Made by a program: the position numbers and the translations under genes. Positions 18,221 through 30,438 of a stretch of DNA of 64,000 bases are shown in pieces. A model generated the notes under the pieces. It was given only the letters and a program-made list of their open reading frames with translations. It searched no databases and was not told where the DNA came from. The first letter of the stretch is position 1. The number at the start of each line of letters is the position of its first letter. The DNA is from Pseudomonas lopnurensis (lineage in GTDB: Bacteria > Pseudomonadota > Gammaproteobacteria > Pseudomonadales > Pseudomonadaceae): the NCBI RefSeq assembly GCF_015070855.1, contig NZ_JADDIX010000098.1, positions 88,788-152,787 of the forward strand, read 5' to 3'.

Positions 18221-18850
18221 ATGAGCGGACCGGAACGCATCACTTTGGCCATGACCGGCGCCTCCGGCGCGCAATACGGGCTGCGCCTGCTCGATTGCCT
18301 GATCCAGGAAGACCGCGAGGTGCACTTCCTGATCTCCAAGGCGGCGCAACTGGTGATGGCCACCGAGACCGACGTGGTGCTGCCGGCCAAGCCCCAGGCG
18401 ATGCAGGCGTTCCTGTGTGAATACACCGGCGCGGCGGCGGGGCAGATCCGCGTGTTCGCCAAGGAGGACTGGATGGCGCCGCCGGCCTCCGGCTCCGGCG
18501 CGCCGACGGCCATGGTGGTGGTGCCCTGTTCCACCGGCACGCTGTCGGCGATCGCCTGTGGCGCCTGCAACAACCTGATCGAGCGTGCGGCCGATGTCAC
18601 CCTCAAGGAGCGCCGCCAGCTGATCCTGGTGCCGCGCGAGGCGCCCTATTCGAGCATCCACCTGGAGAACATGCTCAAGCTGTCGAACCTGGGGGCGGTG
18701 ATCCTGCCGGCCTCGCCCGGTTTCTACCACCAGCCGCAGACCCTCGATGATCTGGTGGATTTCGTCGTCGCACGCATCCTCAACCTGCTCGATATCCCGC
18801 AGGACATGCTGCCGCGCTGGGGCGAGCACCATATCGTCAGTGACGAGTGA
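18221..18850 (+). CDS. ubiX: Flavin prenyltransferase UbiX
   Basis: A 209-residue enzyme that attaches a dimethylallyl group to FMN, giving the prenylated flavin cofactor required by the UbiD decarboxylase in ubiquinone synthesis. [15 protein letters not shown] is the N-terminal FMN-binding motif. [15 protein letters not shown] and [17 protein letters not shown] are conserved active-site segments. GGGAG lies 8 bases before the ATG. A lipoprotein gene follows after one base. Confidence 0.96.
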   Translation: MSGPERITLAMTGASGAQYGLRLLDCLIQEDREVHFLISKAAQLVMATETDVVLPAKPQAMQAFLCEYTGAAAGQIRVFAKEDWMAPPASGSGAPTAMVVVPCSTGTLSAIACGACNNLIERAADVTLKERRQLILVPREAPYSSIHLENMLKLSNLGAVILPASPGFYHQPQTLDDLVDFVVARILNLLDIPQDMLPRWGEHHIVSDE

Positions 18851-18851
18851 G

Positions 18852-19142
18852 ATGATCGGCAGAGCCCTGTTGCTTCTGCTCGTCCTGGGCCTGCTGGGCG
18901 GCTGCGCCAGCGTGCGCACGCTGGATGCGGCCAAGCCCGGTGCGCCGATCATCTATTCCGGCACCCGGCTGGACTGGTACAGCCTCAACGGTGGCTGCTG
19001 CCCGCTGGAGCGCTTCGGTGCTCTGGCGCCGAAGTACCCGGCACTGGATCTGCCTGCCAGCGCCCTGCTGGATAGCCTACTGTTGCCCTTTGCCGTGGCG
19101 GCGGAGTTGGGTGTCGGGCTCGGCGTACGTGGCGGCCTCTGA
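18852..19142 (+). CDS. YceK/YidQ-type small lipoprotein
   Basis: A 96-residue protein with a lipoprotein signal peptide (MIGRALLLLLVLGLLGGC); Cys18 is the predicted acylated residue. The mature part IIYSGTRLDWYSLNGG and LDLPASALLDSLLLPFAV match the YceK/YidQ (DUF1375) pattern. Function is unknown. Its ATG starts one base after the ubiX stop, so it is probably co-transcribed with ubiX. An upstream in-frame Met inside ubiX was rejected as off-family. Confidence 0.8.
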   Translation: MIGRALLLLLVLGLLGGCASVRTLDAAKPGAPIIYSGTRLDWYSLNGGCCPLERFGALAPKYPALDLPASALLDSLLLPFAVAAELGVGLGVRGGL

Positions 19143-19234
19143 ACCGCGCCCGAATGCGGCATAACTGATCTGGGTCCAGGCCGGGCCTTCGCACAACAGG
19201 CATAGTCAGCGTCTGCGCCACAAGGAGAACAGGT

Positions 19235-21064
<1,830 letters not shown>

Positions 21065-21070
21065 GACGAT

Positions 21071-22156
21071 TCAGGCTTCGACGGCGCCCGGGCGCCGTCG
21101 CTCATGTTGCGCCAGCGCCCATTCGACGTGTTCACGCACCAGCGCCGACGGATCGTCGCGGCGTGCCCGCAGTGCCTCCAGTACGGGAATGCTCGACGGC
21201 GCATTGCCCAGGCCCACCGCCAGGTTGCGCAGCCAGCGTTCGTAACCGGCGCGGCGCAGCGGCGAGCCTTCTGTGCGGCTGAGGAATTCCTCCTCGCTCC
21301 AGCGAAACAGCGCGGCCAGTTCGGCGTTGTCCAGGCTGTGGCGCGGCCGGAAGTCGGCCTGCTCGGTGGGGCGGGCGAAGCGGTTCCACGGGCAGACGAT
21401 CTGGCAATCGTCGCAACCGAACACGCGGTTGCCCATCGGCGCGCGCAGCTCGACGGGAATCGGCCCCTTGAGTTCGATGGTCAGGTAGGAGATGCACTTG
21501 CGCGCATCCAGCAGTCGTTCGCCGACGAAGGCGCCGGTGGGGCAGGCCTCCAGGCAGGCGTGGCAGCTGCCGCAGTGCTCGCGCGCGGTGGGCTCGTCGA
21601 CCGGCAGGGCGATGTCGACGAACAGCTCGCCGAGGAAGAACCAACTGCCGGCCTGGCGGTTGAGCAGCAGGGTGTTCTTGCCGATCCAGCCGAGCCCGGC
21701 CTGCTGGGCCACGGCTTTCTCCAGCACCGGCGCGCTGTCGACGAAGGCGCGGAAGCCGAACGGGCCGACCACCTGCTGGATGCGATCGGCCAGTTGCTGC
21801 AGGCGCTTGCGGATCAGCTTGTGATAGTCGCGGCCGAGGGCGTAGCGCGACACGTAGGCCTTCTCCGGTTCGACCAGGCGCCGGGTCATGCCGGTGTCGC
21901 CGGGCAGGTAGTCCATGCGCAGCGAGATCACCCGCAGGGTGCCAGGCACCAGTTGGTCCGGCCGCGAACGCTTGCTGCCGTGGGCGGCCATGTAATCCAT
22001 CTCGCCCTGGTAGCCGGCCGCCAGCCAGCGTTCGAGGTGCGCCGCGTGCTCGCCCAGCTCGACACCGCCGATGCCGACCTGCTGGAAGCCCAGCTCGCGG
22101 CCCCACTTCTTGATGGACTGGGCGAGGGCGGATGGATCGAGAACGGGACTGGACAT
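21071..22156 (-). CDS. queG: Epoxyqueuosine reductase
   Basis: A 361-residue cobalamin- and iron-sulfur-dependent enzyme catalysing the last step of queuosine formation in tRNA. Two 4Fe-4S clusters are given by CGSCHACLEACPTGAF and CDDCQIVCPWN. AGLGWIGKNTLLLN is the conserved core, and the C-terminus (YERWLRNLAVGLGNA, LVREHVEWAL) is the HEAT-like tRNA-binding part. The true start MSSPVLDPSALAQ at 22156 leaves a 54-base divergent gap to nnr; the much longer open frame upstream is antisense to nnr. Confidence 0.95.
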   Translation of the reverse strand: MSSPVLDPSALAQSIKKWGRELGFQQVGIGGVELGEHAAHLERWLAAGYQGEMDYMAAHGSKRSRPDQLVPGTLRVISLRMDYLPGDTGMTRRLVEPEKAYVSRYALGRDYHKLIRKRLQQLADRIQQVVGPFGFRAFVDSAPVLEKAVAQQAGLGWIGKNTLLLNRQAGSWFFLGELFVDIALPVDEPTAREHCGSCHACLEACPTGAFVGERLLDARKCISYLTIELKGPIPVELRAPMGNRVFGCDDCQIVCPWNRFARPTEQADFRPRHSLDNAELAALFRWSEEEFLSRTEGSPLRRAGYERWLRNLAVGLGNAPSSIPVLEALRARRDDPSALVREHVEWALAQHERRRPGAVEA

Positions 22157-22210
22157 CGGAGAGCGGCTTGGCGGGCGGGTGCGTATAATTCTGCCAGACA
22201 TTCCGCCGCG

Positions 22211-23716
22211 ATGATGCCTGCCCCGATGACCGACTCCCTGCCCGTCGCCCTGTATACCGCCGCCCAGGTGCGCGAACTCGATGCCCGCCTGATCGCCGCC
22301 GGCACGCCCGGTTTCGAACTGATGCAGCGCGCCGCCCATGCCGCCTGGCGCGCGCTGCGGCGGCGCTGGCCGCAGGCCGCTGCGCTCACGGTACTGGCCG
22401 GACGCGGCAACAACGCCGGCGACGGCTACCTGGTCGCGGCGCTGGCCCGGCGTGCCGGCTGGCAGGTGGCGGTACTGAGTGTGGGCGATCCGCAGGCGTT
22501 GCAGGGCGATGCCGCGCGGGCCTTCGCCGAGGCGCGCGATTGCGGCGTGCGTATCGAGCCCTGGCGCGCGGATGCGACGCTGCAGGGCGTGCTGGTGGAT
22601 GCGCTGCTGGGTACCGGCATCAGCGGCGAGGTACGCGAGCCCTATGCCGGCGCCATCGCCGCGATCAACGAAAGCGGCCTGCCGGTATTGGCGATCGACC
22701 TGCCGTCCGGTCTCTGCGCCAATACCGGGCGGGTGCTGGGCCAGGCCGTGCGTGCCGAGCTCAGCGTGACCTTCATCGGCCTCAAGCTCGGCCTGTTCAC
22801 CGGCGAGGGGCCGGATCGGGCGGGCGCGCGGGTGTTCGACGATCTGCAGGCCGATCCGCAGGTCGTTGCGCAGGTCGAAAGCGAGGCTGTGCGTCTCGAC
22901 CGGCCATCCCTGGCCCGCGTCGCGCCGCGTTCGCCGGTGGCCCACAAGGGCAGCTTCGGCCAGGTGCTGGTGATCGGCGGCGATCTCGGCACTGGCGGCG
23001 CCGCGTTGCTCAGTGCCGAAGCGGCGCTGCGCTGCGGCGCCGGCATGGTGACGCTGGCGACCCGGCCGGAGCATGTCACGGCGTCGCTGGTGCGGCGTCC
23101 GGAAATCATGTGCCACGGCGTCGAGTCGACCTACGGCCTCACGGCGCTGGTGGAGCGCGCCGACGTTCTGGTGGTTGGTCCTGGTCTGGGCCAGGCGCCC
23201 TGGGGGCGCAGCCTGCTTTCGCTGGCGGCGCAGCGCGAGGTGCCACAGGTGTGGGACGCCGATGCGTTGAACCTGCTGGCGGGCGGCGGCGTCGAACTGC
23301 CGTCCGGCTGCGTGATCACACCGCATCCGGGCGAGGCCGCGCGGCTGCTGCAGTGTTCCACGGCCGAGGTCCAGGCCGATCGTCCGACCGCGGTGCGTGA
23401 GTTGGCCAGGCGCTACGCCTGCGTGGCGCTGCTCAAGGGCGCCGGCACGCTGATCGCCGAGCCCGACGGCCGGCTGGCGCTGTGCGATCGCGGTCATCCG
23501 GCGATGGCCAGCGCCGGCCTCGGCGACGTGCTGGCCGGTGTCGTCGGTGCGCTGCTGGCGCAGGGCCTGATTCCTTTCGATGCCGCCTGTCTGGCGGTCT
23601 GGCTGCACGCTGCGGCGGGTGAGCGGCTCGGCAGCCAGGGCCGTGGGTTGGCCGCCAGTGATCTGATTCCGCTGATCCGTCAGTTGCTCGAGGAGCAGTC
23701 GCCATGCCTGAAGTGA
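22211..23716 (+). CDS. nnr: Bifunctional NAD(P)H-hydrate epimerase/dehydratase
   Basis: A 501-residue fusion that repairs hydrated NAD(P)H. The N-terminal YjeF epimerase domain carries LAGRGNNAGDGYLVAALA. The C-terminal ADP-dependent dehydratase domain carries KGSFGQVLVIGGDLGTGGAALLSA, TPHPGEAARLL and GHPAMASAGLGDVLAG. Starts at 22211, 22214 and 22226 are possible; the last (MTDSLPVALY) gives the most family-like N-terminus, and no strong ribosome site decides. It overlaps tsaE by 13 bases. Confidence 0.94.
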   Translation: MMPAPMTDSLPVALYTAAQVRELDARLIAAGTPGFELMQRAAHAAWRALRRRWPQAAALTVLAGRGNNAGDGYLVAALARRAGWQVAVLSVGDPQALQGDAARAFAEARDCGVRIEPWRADATLQGVLVDALLGTGISGEVREPYAGAIAAINESGLPVLAIDLPSGLCANTGRVLGQAVRAELSVTFIGLKLGLFTGEGPDRAGARVFDDLQADPQVVAQVESEAVRLDRPSLARVAPRSPVAHKGSFGQVLVIGGDLGTGGAALLSAEAALRCGAGMVTLATRPEHVTASLVRRPEIMCHGVESTYGLTALVERADVLVVGPGLGQAPWGRSLLSLAAQREVPQVWDADALNLLAGGGVELPSGCVITPHPGEAARLLQCSTAEVQADRPTAVRELARRYACVALLKGAGTLIAEPDGRLALCDRGHPAMASAGLGDVLAGVVGALLAQGLIPFDAACLAVWLHAAAGERLGSQGRGLAASDLIPLIRQLLEEQSPCLK

Positions 23717-24174
23717 CACTGTACGCCGAAGACGAGGCAAGGATGCTGGCCGTGGGCGCGCGCATCGCCCGGGCGACCGGTGGTCGCGGCGTGATCTATC
23801 TGCATGGCGATCTCGGTGCCGGCAAGACCACGCTGTCGCGCGGGCTGATTCGCGGTTTCGGTCATGAGGGCAAGGTCAAGAGCCCGACCTTCACCCTGGT
23901 CGAGCCCTACGAGATCGACGCCCTGCGCGTGTTCCATTTCGACCTCTACCGGCTGGTCGATCCGCAGGAGCTGGAATTTCTCGGCATCCGCGACTATTTC
24001 GAAGGGGATGCGCTGTGTCTGGTGGAATGGCCGGAGCGCGGGGTCGGCATTTTGCCAAAGGCCGATATGGACATTACCATTACGCCGCATGAGGCCGGCC
24101 GTACGCTGCGCCTGTCGCCCCACACCGCGCGGGGCGATGCCTGGTGTGCCGCCCTGACCGATGGAGAGCTATGA
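23704..24174 (+). CDS. tsaE: tRNA N6-threonylcarbamoyladenosine synthesis ATPase TsaE
   Basis: A 156-residue P-loop ATPase that works with TsaB, TsaC and TsaD to make t6A37 in ANN-decoding tRNAs. LHGDLGAGKTTLSRGL is the Walker A motif, KSPTFTLVEPY the switch region, and CLVEWPERG the conserved C-terminal motif. It overlaps nnr upstream, and its TGA overlaps the amiB ATG (ATGA), so translation is likely coupled. Confidence 0.96.
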   Translation: MPEVTLYAEDEARMLAVGARIARATGGRGVIYLHGDLGAGKTTLSRGLIRGFGHEGKVKSPTFTLVEPYEIDALRVFHFDLYRLVDPQELEFLGIRDYFEGDALCLVEWPERGVGILPKADMDITITPHEAGRTLRLSPHTARGDAWCAALTDGEL

Positions 24175-25607
24175 ATAACATGGGGTTGGGTATGCGCATT
24201 CGCGCCCTGGTTGGTGGTCTGGCGCTGTCGCTCATGGCGGCGGACCTCTTCGCCGCCAGCGATGTGCAGAGCGTGCGCCTGTGGCGTGCGCCGGACAACA
24301 CCCGCCTGGTGTTCGACCTGTCCGGGCCGGTCGAGCACAAGGTCTTCACCCTCACCGCGCCGGATCGCCTGGTCATCGATGTCACGGATGCCGCGCTCAA
24401 GGCCCGGCTCGATCAGTTGCCGCTGAAGAACACGCCGGTGGCCGCGTTGCGCGCCGGGCAGCACGACGCCAATACGCTGCGGGTGGTGGTCGATCTGCAT
24501 GCGCCGGTGTCGCCGAAGAGCTTCAGCCTGACGCCCAATCAGCAGTACGGCCATCGCCTGGTGGTCGATCTGTTCGACCAGGGCAGCGCCGCATCCAGGC
24601 CCGCCGAGCCTCCGGTCACCGCCACGGCGGCGACGCCCGCAGCCCCTGTTTCGCCGACACTGCCGGCGGTGAAGCTGCCGGCGGTGCCCAGCAGCAAGCG
24701 CGACATCGTCATCGCCATCGATGCCGGCCATGGCGGCGAGGACCCCGGTGCCATCGGCCCGGGCAAAGTCTACGAGAAGAACGTGGTGCTGCAGATTTCC
24801 AAGGAGCTGCAGCGCCAGATCAATGCCGAGAAGGGCTTCCGCGCCGAACTGGTGCGCACCGGCGACTACTTCATCCCGCTGCGCAAGCGCACCGAGATCG
24901 CGCGCAAGAAGGGCGCCGATCTGTTCGTCTCGATCCATGCCGATGCCGCGCCACGCTCGGCGGCCTATGGCGCCTCGGTATTCGCCCTGTCGGATCGCGG
25001 CGCCACCTCGGAGACCGCGCGCTGGCTGGCCGACAGCGAGAACCGTTCGGATCTGATCGGCGGCGCCGGCAACGTCAGCCTCGGCGACAAGGACCAGATG
25101 CTCGCCGGCGTGCTGCTGGACCTGTCGATGACCGCCTCGCTGTCATCCAGCCTCAACGTCGGGCAGAAGGTGCTGAGCAACATGGGCCATATCACGCCGC
25201 TGCACAAGCGCCGGGTCGAGCAGGCCGGCTTCATGGTGCTCAAGTCGCCGGACATCCCGTCGATCCTGGTGGAAACCGGGTTCATCTCCAATCCCTCCGA
25301 GGCGCGCAAGCTGCAGACCGCCAGCCACCAGCAGGCGCTGGCGCGCTCGATTCACAGCGGGGTGCGGCAGTTCTTCCACGAAAACCCGCCGCCGGGCAGC
25401 TACGTCGCCTGGCTGCGTGATTCGGGCAAGATCGCCAGCGGCCCGCGCGAGCATGTGGTGCGTTCGGGCGAGAGCCTGGCGCTGCTCGCCCAGCGCTATC
25501 AGATCAGTCTGGCCTCCTTGCGCAGTGCCAACAACCTGAGCAGCGACGTGATCAAGATCGGTCAGACGCTGAGCATTCCCGCCACCACCCTGGCCTCGCA
25601 GCCATGA
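24171..25607 (+). CDS. amiB: N-acetylmuramoyl-L-alanine amidase AmiB-type
   Basis: A 478-residue exported cell-wall amidase used in daughter-cell separation. A signal peptide ([20 protein letters not shown]) is followed by an AMIN targeting domain (about 25-140), a proline/alanine linker, and the Amidase_3 zinc domain ([17 protein letters not shown], then SIHADA and LVETGFISN). A C-terminal LysM domain ([15 protein letters not shown]) binds peptidoglycan. In other bacteria this amidase is activated by an EnvC/NlpD-type factor. Start ATG at 24171 has GGAGAG close upstream. Its TGA overlaps the mutL start. Confidence 0.95.
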   Translation: MNNMGLGMRIRALVGGLALSLMAADLFAASDVQSVRLWRAPDNTRLVFDLSGPVEHKVFTLTAPDRLVIDVTDAALKARLDQLPLKNTPVAALRAGQHDANTLRVVVDLHAPVSPKSFSLTPNQQYGHRLVVDLFDQGSAASRPAEPPVTATAATPAAPVSPTLPAVKLPAVPSSKRDIVIAIDAGHGGEDPGAIGPGKVYEKNVVLQISKELQRQINAEKGFRAELVRTGDYFIPLRKRTEIARKKGADLFVSIHADAAPRSAAYGASVFALSDRGATSETARWLADSENRSDLIGGAGNVSLGDKDQMLAGVLLDLSMTASLSSSLNVGQKVLSNMGHITPLHKRRVEQAGFMVLKSPDIPSILVETGFISNPSEARKLQTASHQQALARSIHSGVRQFFHENPPPGSYVAWLRDSGKIASGPREHVVRSGESLALLAQRYQISLASLRSANNLSSDVIKIGQTLSIPATTLASQP

Positions 25608-27481
25608 GCGATATGCCGCGCATCCAGCTGCTGAGCCCGCGGCTGGCGAACCAGATCGCCGCCGGCGAGGTGGTCGAACGTCCGGCCTCGGTGATCAAGG
25701 AGCTGCTGGAAAACAGCCTGGACTCCGGCGCCCGGCGCATCGAGGTGGACGTCGAGCAGGGCGGCGTCAAGCTGTTGCGGGTGCGCGACGATGGCTGCGG
25801 CATTTCGCCGGACGACCTGCCGCTGGCCCTGGCGCGCCATGCCACCAGCAAGATTCGCGACCTCGAAGACCTCGAACGGGTGATGAGCCTCGGCTTTCGC
25901 GGCGAAGCGCTGGCGTCCATCAGTTCCGTCTCGCGCCTGACGCTGACCTCGCGCACCGCCGAGGCCGGCGAGGCCTGGCAGGTGGAAACCGAAGGCCGCG
26001 AAATGGAGGCGCGGGTGCAGCCGGCGGCGCACCCGGTCGGCACCTCGGTCGAGGTGCGCGACCTGTTCTTCAACACGCCGGCGCGGCGCAAGTTCCTGCG
26101 CACCGAGAAGACCGAGTTCGATCATCTGCAGGAGGTGATCAAGCGCCTGGCGCTGGCGCGCTTCGACGTCGCCTTCCACCTGCGCCACAACGGCAAGGGC
26201 GTGCTGGCGCTGCATCAGGCCGCCGACGATGCCGCGCGGGCGCGGCGGGTGGCGGCGGTGTGCGGCCCGGCCTTCCTCGAACAGGCGCTGCCCATCGAGA
26301 TCGAGCGCAACGGGCTGCGGCTGTGGGGTTGGGTCGGCTTGCCGACTTTCTCGCGCAGCCAGGCCGACCTCCAGTACTTCTACGTCAACGGGCGCATGGT
26401 CCGTGACAAGCTGGTCGCCCACGCGGTGCGCCAGGCCTATCGCGACGTGCTGTTCAACGGCCGCCACCCGACCTTCGTGCTGTTCCTCGACGTCGATCCG
26501 GCGGTGGTGGACGTCAACGTGCACCCGACCAAGCACGAGGTGCGCTTTCGCGATAGCCGGATGGTGCACGATTTCCTCTACGGCACGCTGCACCGCGCGC
26601 TGGGCGACGTGCGGCCGGAAGATCAGCTGGCGGCGCCGGCCAGCGTCGCGCCGATGACCCAGGCCACGGGATTGGCCGCCGGCGTATTCGCCGGGCAGAA
26701 CGAGATGAGCCTGTCGGCCAGCGTGCTCGAAAGGCCCCAGGGCGAGTCGCCGGCCTGGCGTGGTGCCGGGGCCGGCTACCAGGCGCCGCGCCCGACCTCC
26801 GGCGGCTATACCGCCGAAACCCAGGGTGCCTATCGGGAATTCTTCTCGCCACTGGCCGAGCCCGGCCCCGCACCGCTGCCGGCGAGCCAGGACGACGTCC
26901 CGCCGCTGGGCTATGCGCTGGCGCAGCTCAAGGGCGTCTACATCCTCGCCGAGAACGCCCAGGGCATGGTGCTGGTGGACATGCATGCCGCCCACGAGCG
27001 CATCACCTACGAGCGGTTGAAGACCGCCATGGCCAGCGAGGGATTGCGCGGCCAGCCGCTGCTGGTGCCCGAATCCGTCGCAGTGAGCCAGCGCGAGGCC
27101 GATTGTGCCGAGGAGCACGGGCAGTGGTTCCAGAAACTCGGCTTCGAGCTGCAGCGGCTCGGTCCGGAAACCTTGGCGATCCGCCAGATTCCATCATTGT
27201 TGAAACAGGCCGAGGCGACCCAACTGGTCCGCGACGTGCTCGCCGATCTGCTGGAATACGGCACCAGCGACCGCATCCAGGCGCACCTCAACGAGCTGCT
27301 GGCGACCATGGCCTGCCACGGCGCGGTACGCGCCAACCGGCGCCTGACGGTCCCCGAGATGAACGCCCTGCTGCGCGACATGGAACATACCGAGCGCAGC
27401 GGCCAGTGCAACCATGGCCGCCCGACCTGGACGCAGCTGGGCATGGACGAGCTGGACAAGCTGTTCCTGCGGGGGCGGTAG
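25604..27481 (+). CDS. mutL: DNA mismatch repair protein MutL
   Basis: A 625-residue GHKL ATPase coordinating MutS with downstream repair. [27 protein letters not shown] and [10 protein letters not shown] form the ATP site. The C-terminal domain carries [12 protein letters not shown], fitting the endonuclease motif DQHA-x2-E-x4-E with Met for Gln. This indicates a nicking MutL, as expected in Pseudomonas, which lacks MutH. It overlaps amiB by 4 bases. It is followed by a 224-base gap filled with heptamer arrays before miaA. Confidence 0.97.
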   Translation: MSDMPRIQLLSPRLANQIAAGEVVERPASVIKELLENSLDSGARRIEVDVEQGGVKLLRVRDDGCGISPDDLPLALARHATSKIRDLEDLERVMSLGFRGEALASISSVSRLTLTSRTAEAGEAWQVETEGREMEARVQPAAHPVGTSVEVRDLFFNTPARRKFLRTEKTEFDHLQEVIKRLALARFDVAFHLRHNGKGVLALHQAADDAARARRVAAVCGPAFLEQALPIEIERNGLRLWGWVGLPTFSRSQADLQYFYVNGRMVRDKLVAHAVRQAYRDVLFNGRHPTFVLFLDVDPAVVDVNVHPTKHEVRFRDSRMVHDFLYGTLHRALGDVRPEDQLAAPASVAPMTQATGLAAGVFAGQNEMSLSASVLERPQGESPAWRGAGAGYQAPRPTSGGYTAETQGAYREFFSPLAEPGPAPLPASQDDVPPLGYALAQLKGVYILAENAQGMVLVDMHAAHERITYERLKTAMASEGLRGQPLLVPESVAVSQREADCAEEHGQWFQKLGFELQRLGPETLAIRQIPSLLKQAEATQLVRDVLADLLEYGTSDRIQAHLNELLATMACHGAVRANRRLTVPEMNALLRDMEHTERSGQCNHGRPTWTQLGMDELDKLFLRGR

Positions 27482-27490
27482 GAGCAGCGG

Positions 27491-27675
27491 CAAGCCGCAA
27501 GCCGCAAGCTTCAAGTAAAAGCGAGAAAGCAGCCTCAAGCGGCAAGCAGGTAGCCGGGTAGGGTGGGCTTCAGCCCACCAAGGCTCGCCGCCACTGTCGG
27601 TGGGCTGAAGCGGAGCGCCGCCCGGCCCACCCTACGCTCGCTTGCAGCTTGCAGCTTGCAGCTTGCAGCTTGAAA
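27491..27675. repeat. Composite repeat A: heptamer array, GTAGG palindrome, inverted heptamer array
   Basis: Left array 27491-27515 is built of CAAGCCG/CAAGCTT units. Then comes the boundary TAAAAGCG, and a second short run at 27533-27548. The core 27558-27635 begins GTAGGGTGGG and ends CCCACCCTAC, with inner inverted pieces (GGGCTTCAGCCCACC, GGTGGGCTGAAGC). The right array 27640-27675 is five units (four GCTTGCA and one GCTTGAA), in inverted orientation to the left array. It lies between mutL and miaA, ending 31 bases before the miaA start. The same architecture recurs at 45428-45672 and 54490-54687. Confidence 0.85.
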
Positions 27676-27705
27676 CTATGCGGCCGCATGCAGTCGAGCT
27701 CGCCG

Positions 27706-28677
27706 ATGTCCCGTCTTCCCCCCGCCATCTTCCTCATGGGGCCCACCGCCTCCGGCAAGACCGATCTCGCCCTGGAGCTCGCCCGCGTGCTGCCCTGCGA
27801 GCTGATCAGCGTCGATTCGGCACTGGTCTATCGCGGCATGGACATCGGTACGGCCAAACCGTCGGCGGATGTACTGGCGGCGTTTCCGCACCGGCTGGTG
27901 GACATTCGCGATCCGGCGCAGAGCTATTCGGCGGCCGAGTTCAGCGAGGATGCGTTGGCGGCCATGGCCGAAATCACGGCGGCGGGGCGCATTCCGCTGC
28001 TGGTCGGCGGGACGATGTTGTATTACAAGGCATTACGCGACGGGCTCGCCGACATGCCGGGCGCCGATCCGGCGGTGCGCGCCGAACTCGAGGCGCAGGC
28101 CGCGGCCGAGGGGCTGCAGGCGCTGCATCGGCAGCTCGCCGAGGTCGATCCGCAATCGGCTGCGCGGATTCACCCGAACGATCCGCAGCGGCTGGTGCGC
28201 GCCCTGGAGGTCTACCGGGTCAGCGGTCTGAGCATGAGCGAGCACCGCGCCCGACAAAGGTCGGAAAAAGCCGTTGCAGACGCACCGGGGGCGGGAGTCT
28301 TGCCTTATACTGTCGCGCACTTGTGCATCGCGCCGGCGCAGCGTCATATCCTGCATCAGCGTATCGAACAGCGTTTCAACCATATGGTTGAACAGGGCTT
28401 TGTCGAAGAGGTCGAAGCCTTGCGCGGTCGTGGCGACCTGCATCCCGGCATGCCGTCGATGAGGGCAGTGGGCTATCGGCAGGTCTGGGAATATCTGGAC
28501 GGCTCGATCTCCAGGGACGAAATGATTCAGCGCGGCATCATCGCGACTCGGCAATTGGCCAAGCGGCAGTTCACCTGGTTGCGAAGCTGGGGGGAGGTGC
28601 ACTGGCTGGATAGCCTGGCCTGCGACAATCTGCCGCGAGCATTGAAATACCTGCGATCGCTCACCATATTGAGCTGA
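27706..28677 (+). CDS. miaA: tRNA dimethylallyltransferase
   Basis: A 323-residue enzyme that transfers dimethylallyl to A37 of UNN-reading tRNAs. The P-loop is [32 protein letters not shown] and [12 protein letters not shown] are the substrate-binding motifs, and [13 protein letters not shown] lies near the C-terminus. The start at 27706 gives the usual length; an in-frame ATG at 27688 is possible, and an earlier one falls inside the heptamer array. It lies upstream of hfq, as in most gammaproteobacteria. Confidence 0.95.
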   Translation: MSRLPPAIFLMGPTASGKTDLALELARVLPCELISVDSALVYRGMDIGTAKPSADVLAAFPHRLVDIRDPAQSYSAAEFSEDALAAMAEITAAGRIPLLVGGTMLYYKALRDGLADMPGADPAVRAELEAQAAAEGLQALHRQLAEVDPQSAARIHPNDPQRLVRALEVYRVSGLSMSEHRARQRSEKAVADAPGAGVLPYTVAHLCIAPAQRHILHQRIEQRFNHMVEQGFVEEVEALRGRGDLHPGMPSMRAVGYRQVWEYLDGSISRDEMIQRGIIATRQLAKRQFTWLRSWGEVHWLDSLACDNLPRALKYLRSLTILS

Positions 28678-28758
28678 CATCGCTAATTGACCGTCTATTC
28701 TCAGACAAGTGGATCGTCGGTTGTACTTTTAAAAACTAATGAAAAACAGATCCCCTAA

Positions 28759-29025
<267 letters not shown>

Positions 29026-29038
29026 GGGGGGGGCTTCC

Positions 29039-30340
29039 TTGTTCTTCGAACGTCCCGGTGGTGGTGAGCGGGCTATCCTGGTGCACCTGGATGGCCAGGA
29101 CCCCGCGGCGCGCGAGGATCCCCAGGAATTCCAGGAGCTGGCCCGCTCGGCGGGTGCCGAGGCGGTTTGCTTCGTCAATGTGGCCCGCCACCAGCCATCG
29201 GCCAAGTTCCTGATCGGCAGCGGCAAGGTCGAGGAGTTGCATGATCTCGTCAAGGAGGGCGAGGTCGAGCTGGTCATCTTCAACCACACGCTGACACCCA
29301 GCCAGGAGCGCAATCTCGAGCGTGCGCTCGAATGCCGCGTGCTCGATCGAACCGGGCTGATCCTGGACATCTTCGCCCAGCGTGCGCGAACCCATGAAGG
29401 CAAACTGCAGGTCGAACTGGCGCAGCTCGAGCACATGAGCACACGGCTGGTGCGTGGCTGGACCCACCTGGAGCGACAGAAGGGCGGTATCGGCCTGCGC
29501 GGTCCGGGGGAAACCCAGCTGGAGACCGACCGGCGCCTGTTGCGGGTGCGCATCCGTCAGATCAAGCAGCGCCTGGAAAAGGTTCGCGGGCAGCGCGAAC
29601 AGGCTCGGCGTGGCCGGCGGCGCGCCGACATTCCTTCGGTTTCCCTGGTCGGTTACACCAACGCCGGCAAGTCCACGCTGTTCAATGCGCTGACCGAATC
29701 CGAGGTCTACGCCGCGAACCAGCTGTTCGCCACCCTCGATCCGACCTTGCGCCGGCTGGAGCTCGAGGATGTCGGCCCGGTAATTCTCGCCGATACCGTG
29801 GGTTTCATCCGGCATCTGCCGCACAAGCTGGTGGAGTCTTTCCGTGCGACGCTGGAGGAGTCCAGCAATGCCGATCTGCTGCTGCACGTCATCGACGCCC
29901 ATGAGCCCGAGCGTGATCAGCAGATCGAGCAGGTGCTGGCGGTGCTGGGCGAAATCGGCGCGCAGGAGCTGCCCATGCTGGAGGTCTACAACAAGGTCGA
30001 TCTCATGGACGGCATCGAGCCGCAGATCCAGCGCGATGCCGATGGCAGGCCGCAGCGGGTATGGGTTTCCGCGCGCGAGGGGCTGGGGCTCGACCTGCTG
30101 CGTCAGGCGGTCGCCGAGCTGCTCGGCGACGATCTGTTCGTCGGTACGCTGTGCCTGCCACAGAGCCTGGGACGCCTGCGAGCACAGTTTTTCCAGCTCG
30201 GCGCGGTGCAGCGTGAAAGCCATGATGAAGAGGGTGGCAGTCTGCTGGAGGTCCGCCTGCCACGCATCGAATTGAATCGCTTGATCAGTCGCGAGGGGTT
30301 GCCGTTGAACGCATTTCTCGAGCAACACACTTTGCAATAA
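29039..30340 (+). CDS. hflX: Ribosome-associated GTPase HflX
   Basis: A 433-residue GTPase that binds the 50S subunit and can split stalled ribosomes. The N-terminal domain carries QLEHMSTRLVRGWTHLERQ and GGIGLRGPGETQLE. The G domain has GYTNAGKSTLFNALT (G1), DTVGFI (G3) and NKVD (G4). It uses a TTG start at 29039, preceded by a G-rich run (GAGGGGGGGG) that can serve as a strong ribosome site overlapping the end of hfq. Confidence 0.96.
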   Translation: MFFERPGGGERAILVHLDGQDPAAREDPQEFQELARSAGAEAVCFVNVARHQPSAKFLIGSGKVEELHDLVKEGEVELVIFNHTLTPSQERNLERALECRVLDRTGLILDIFAQRARTHEGKLQVELAQLEHMSTRLVRGWTHLERQKGGIGLRGPGETQLETDRRLLRVRIRQIKQRLEKVRGQREQARRGRRRADIPSVSLVGYTNAGKSTLFNALTESEVYAANQLFATLDPTLRRLELEDVGPVILADTVGFIRHLPHKLVESFRATLEESSNADLLLHVIDAHEPERDQQIEQVLAVLGEIGAQELPMLEVYNKVDLMDGIEPQIQRDADGRPQRVWVSAREGLGLDLLRQAVAELLGDDLFVGTLCLPQSLGRLRAQFFQLGAVQRESHDEEGGSLLEVRLPRIELNRLISREGLPLNAFLEQHTLQ

Positions 30341-30392
30341 AGCCTGTATCGGCAATTTTGCCGGGCACTCAGGGCTTTCTGTAGCATTGGCG

Positions 30393-30420
30393 GGCGCGCC
30401 GTGGGCGCGCCTTTAGCTTT
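30393..30420 (+). terminator. Hairpin of two self-palindromic octamers between hflX and hflK
   Basis: GGCGCGCC-GTG-GGCGCGCC forms an 8-bp all-GC stem, followed by TTTAGCTTT. Each arm is itself a palindrome. It lies 53 bases after the hflX stop and 19 bases before the hflK ATG, so it may attenuate read-through into hflKC. Confidence 0.65.
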
Positions 30421-30438
30421 ATTTGAATGGAGAGCGCT

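Noticed and set aside
23704..24174. tsaE-nnr overlap as a sequencing error or fusion
   Set aside because: A 13-base overlap in different frames with both families complete is normal in this gene cluster.
30393..30411. The two GGCGCGCC sites as engineered restriction sites
   Set aside because: They form a natural hairpin with a T-rich tail in a GC-rich intergenic gap and show no flanking cloning sequence.
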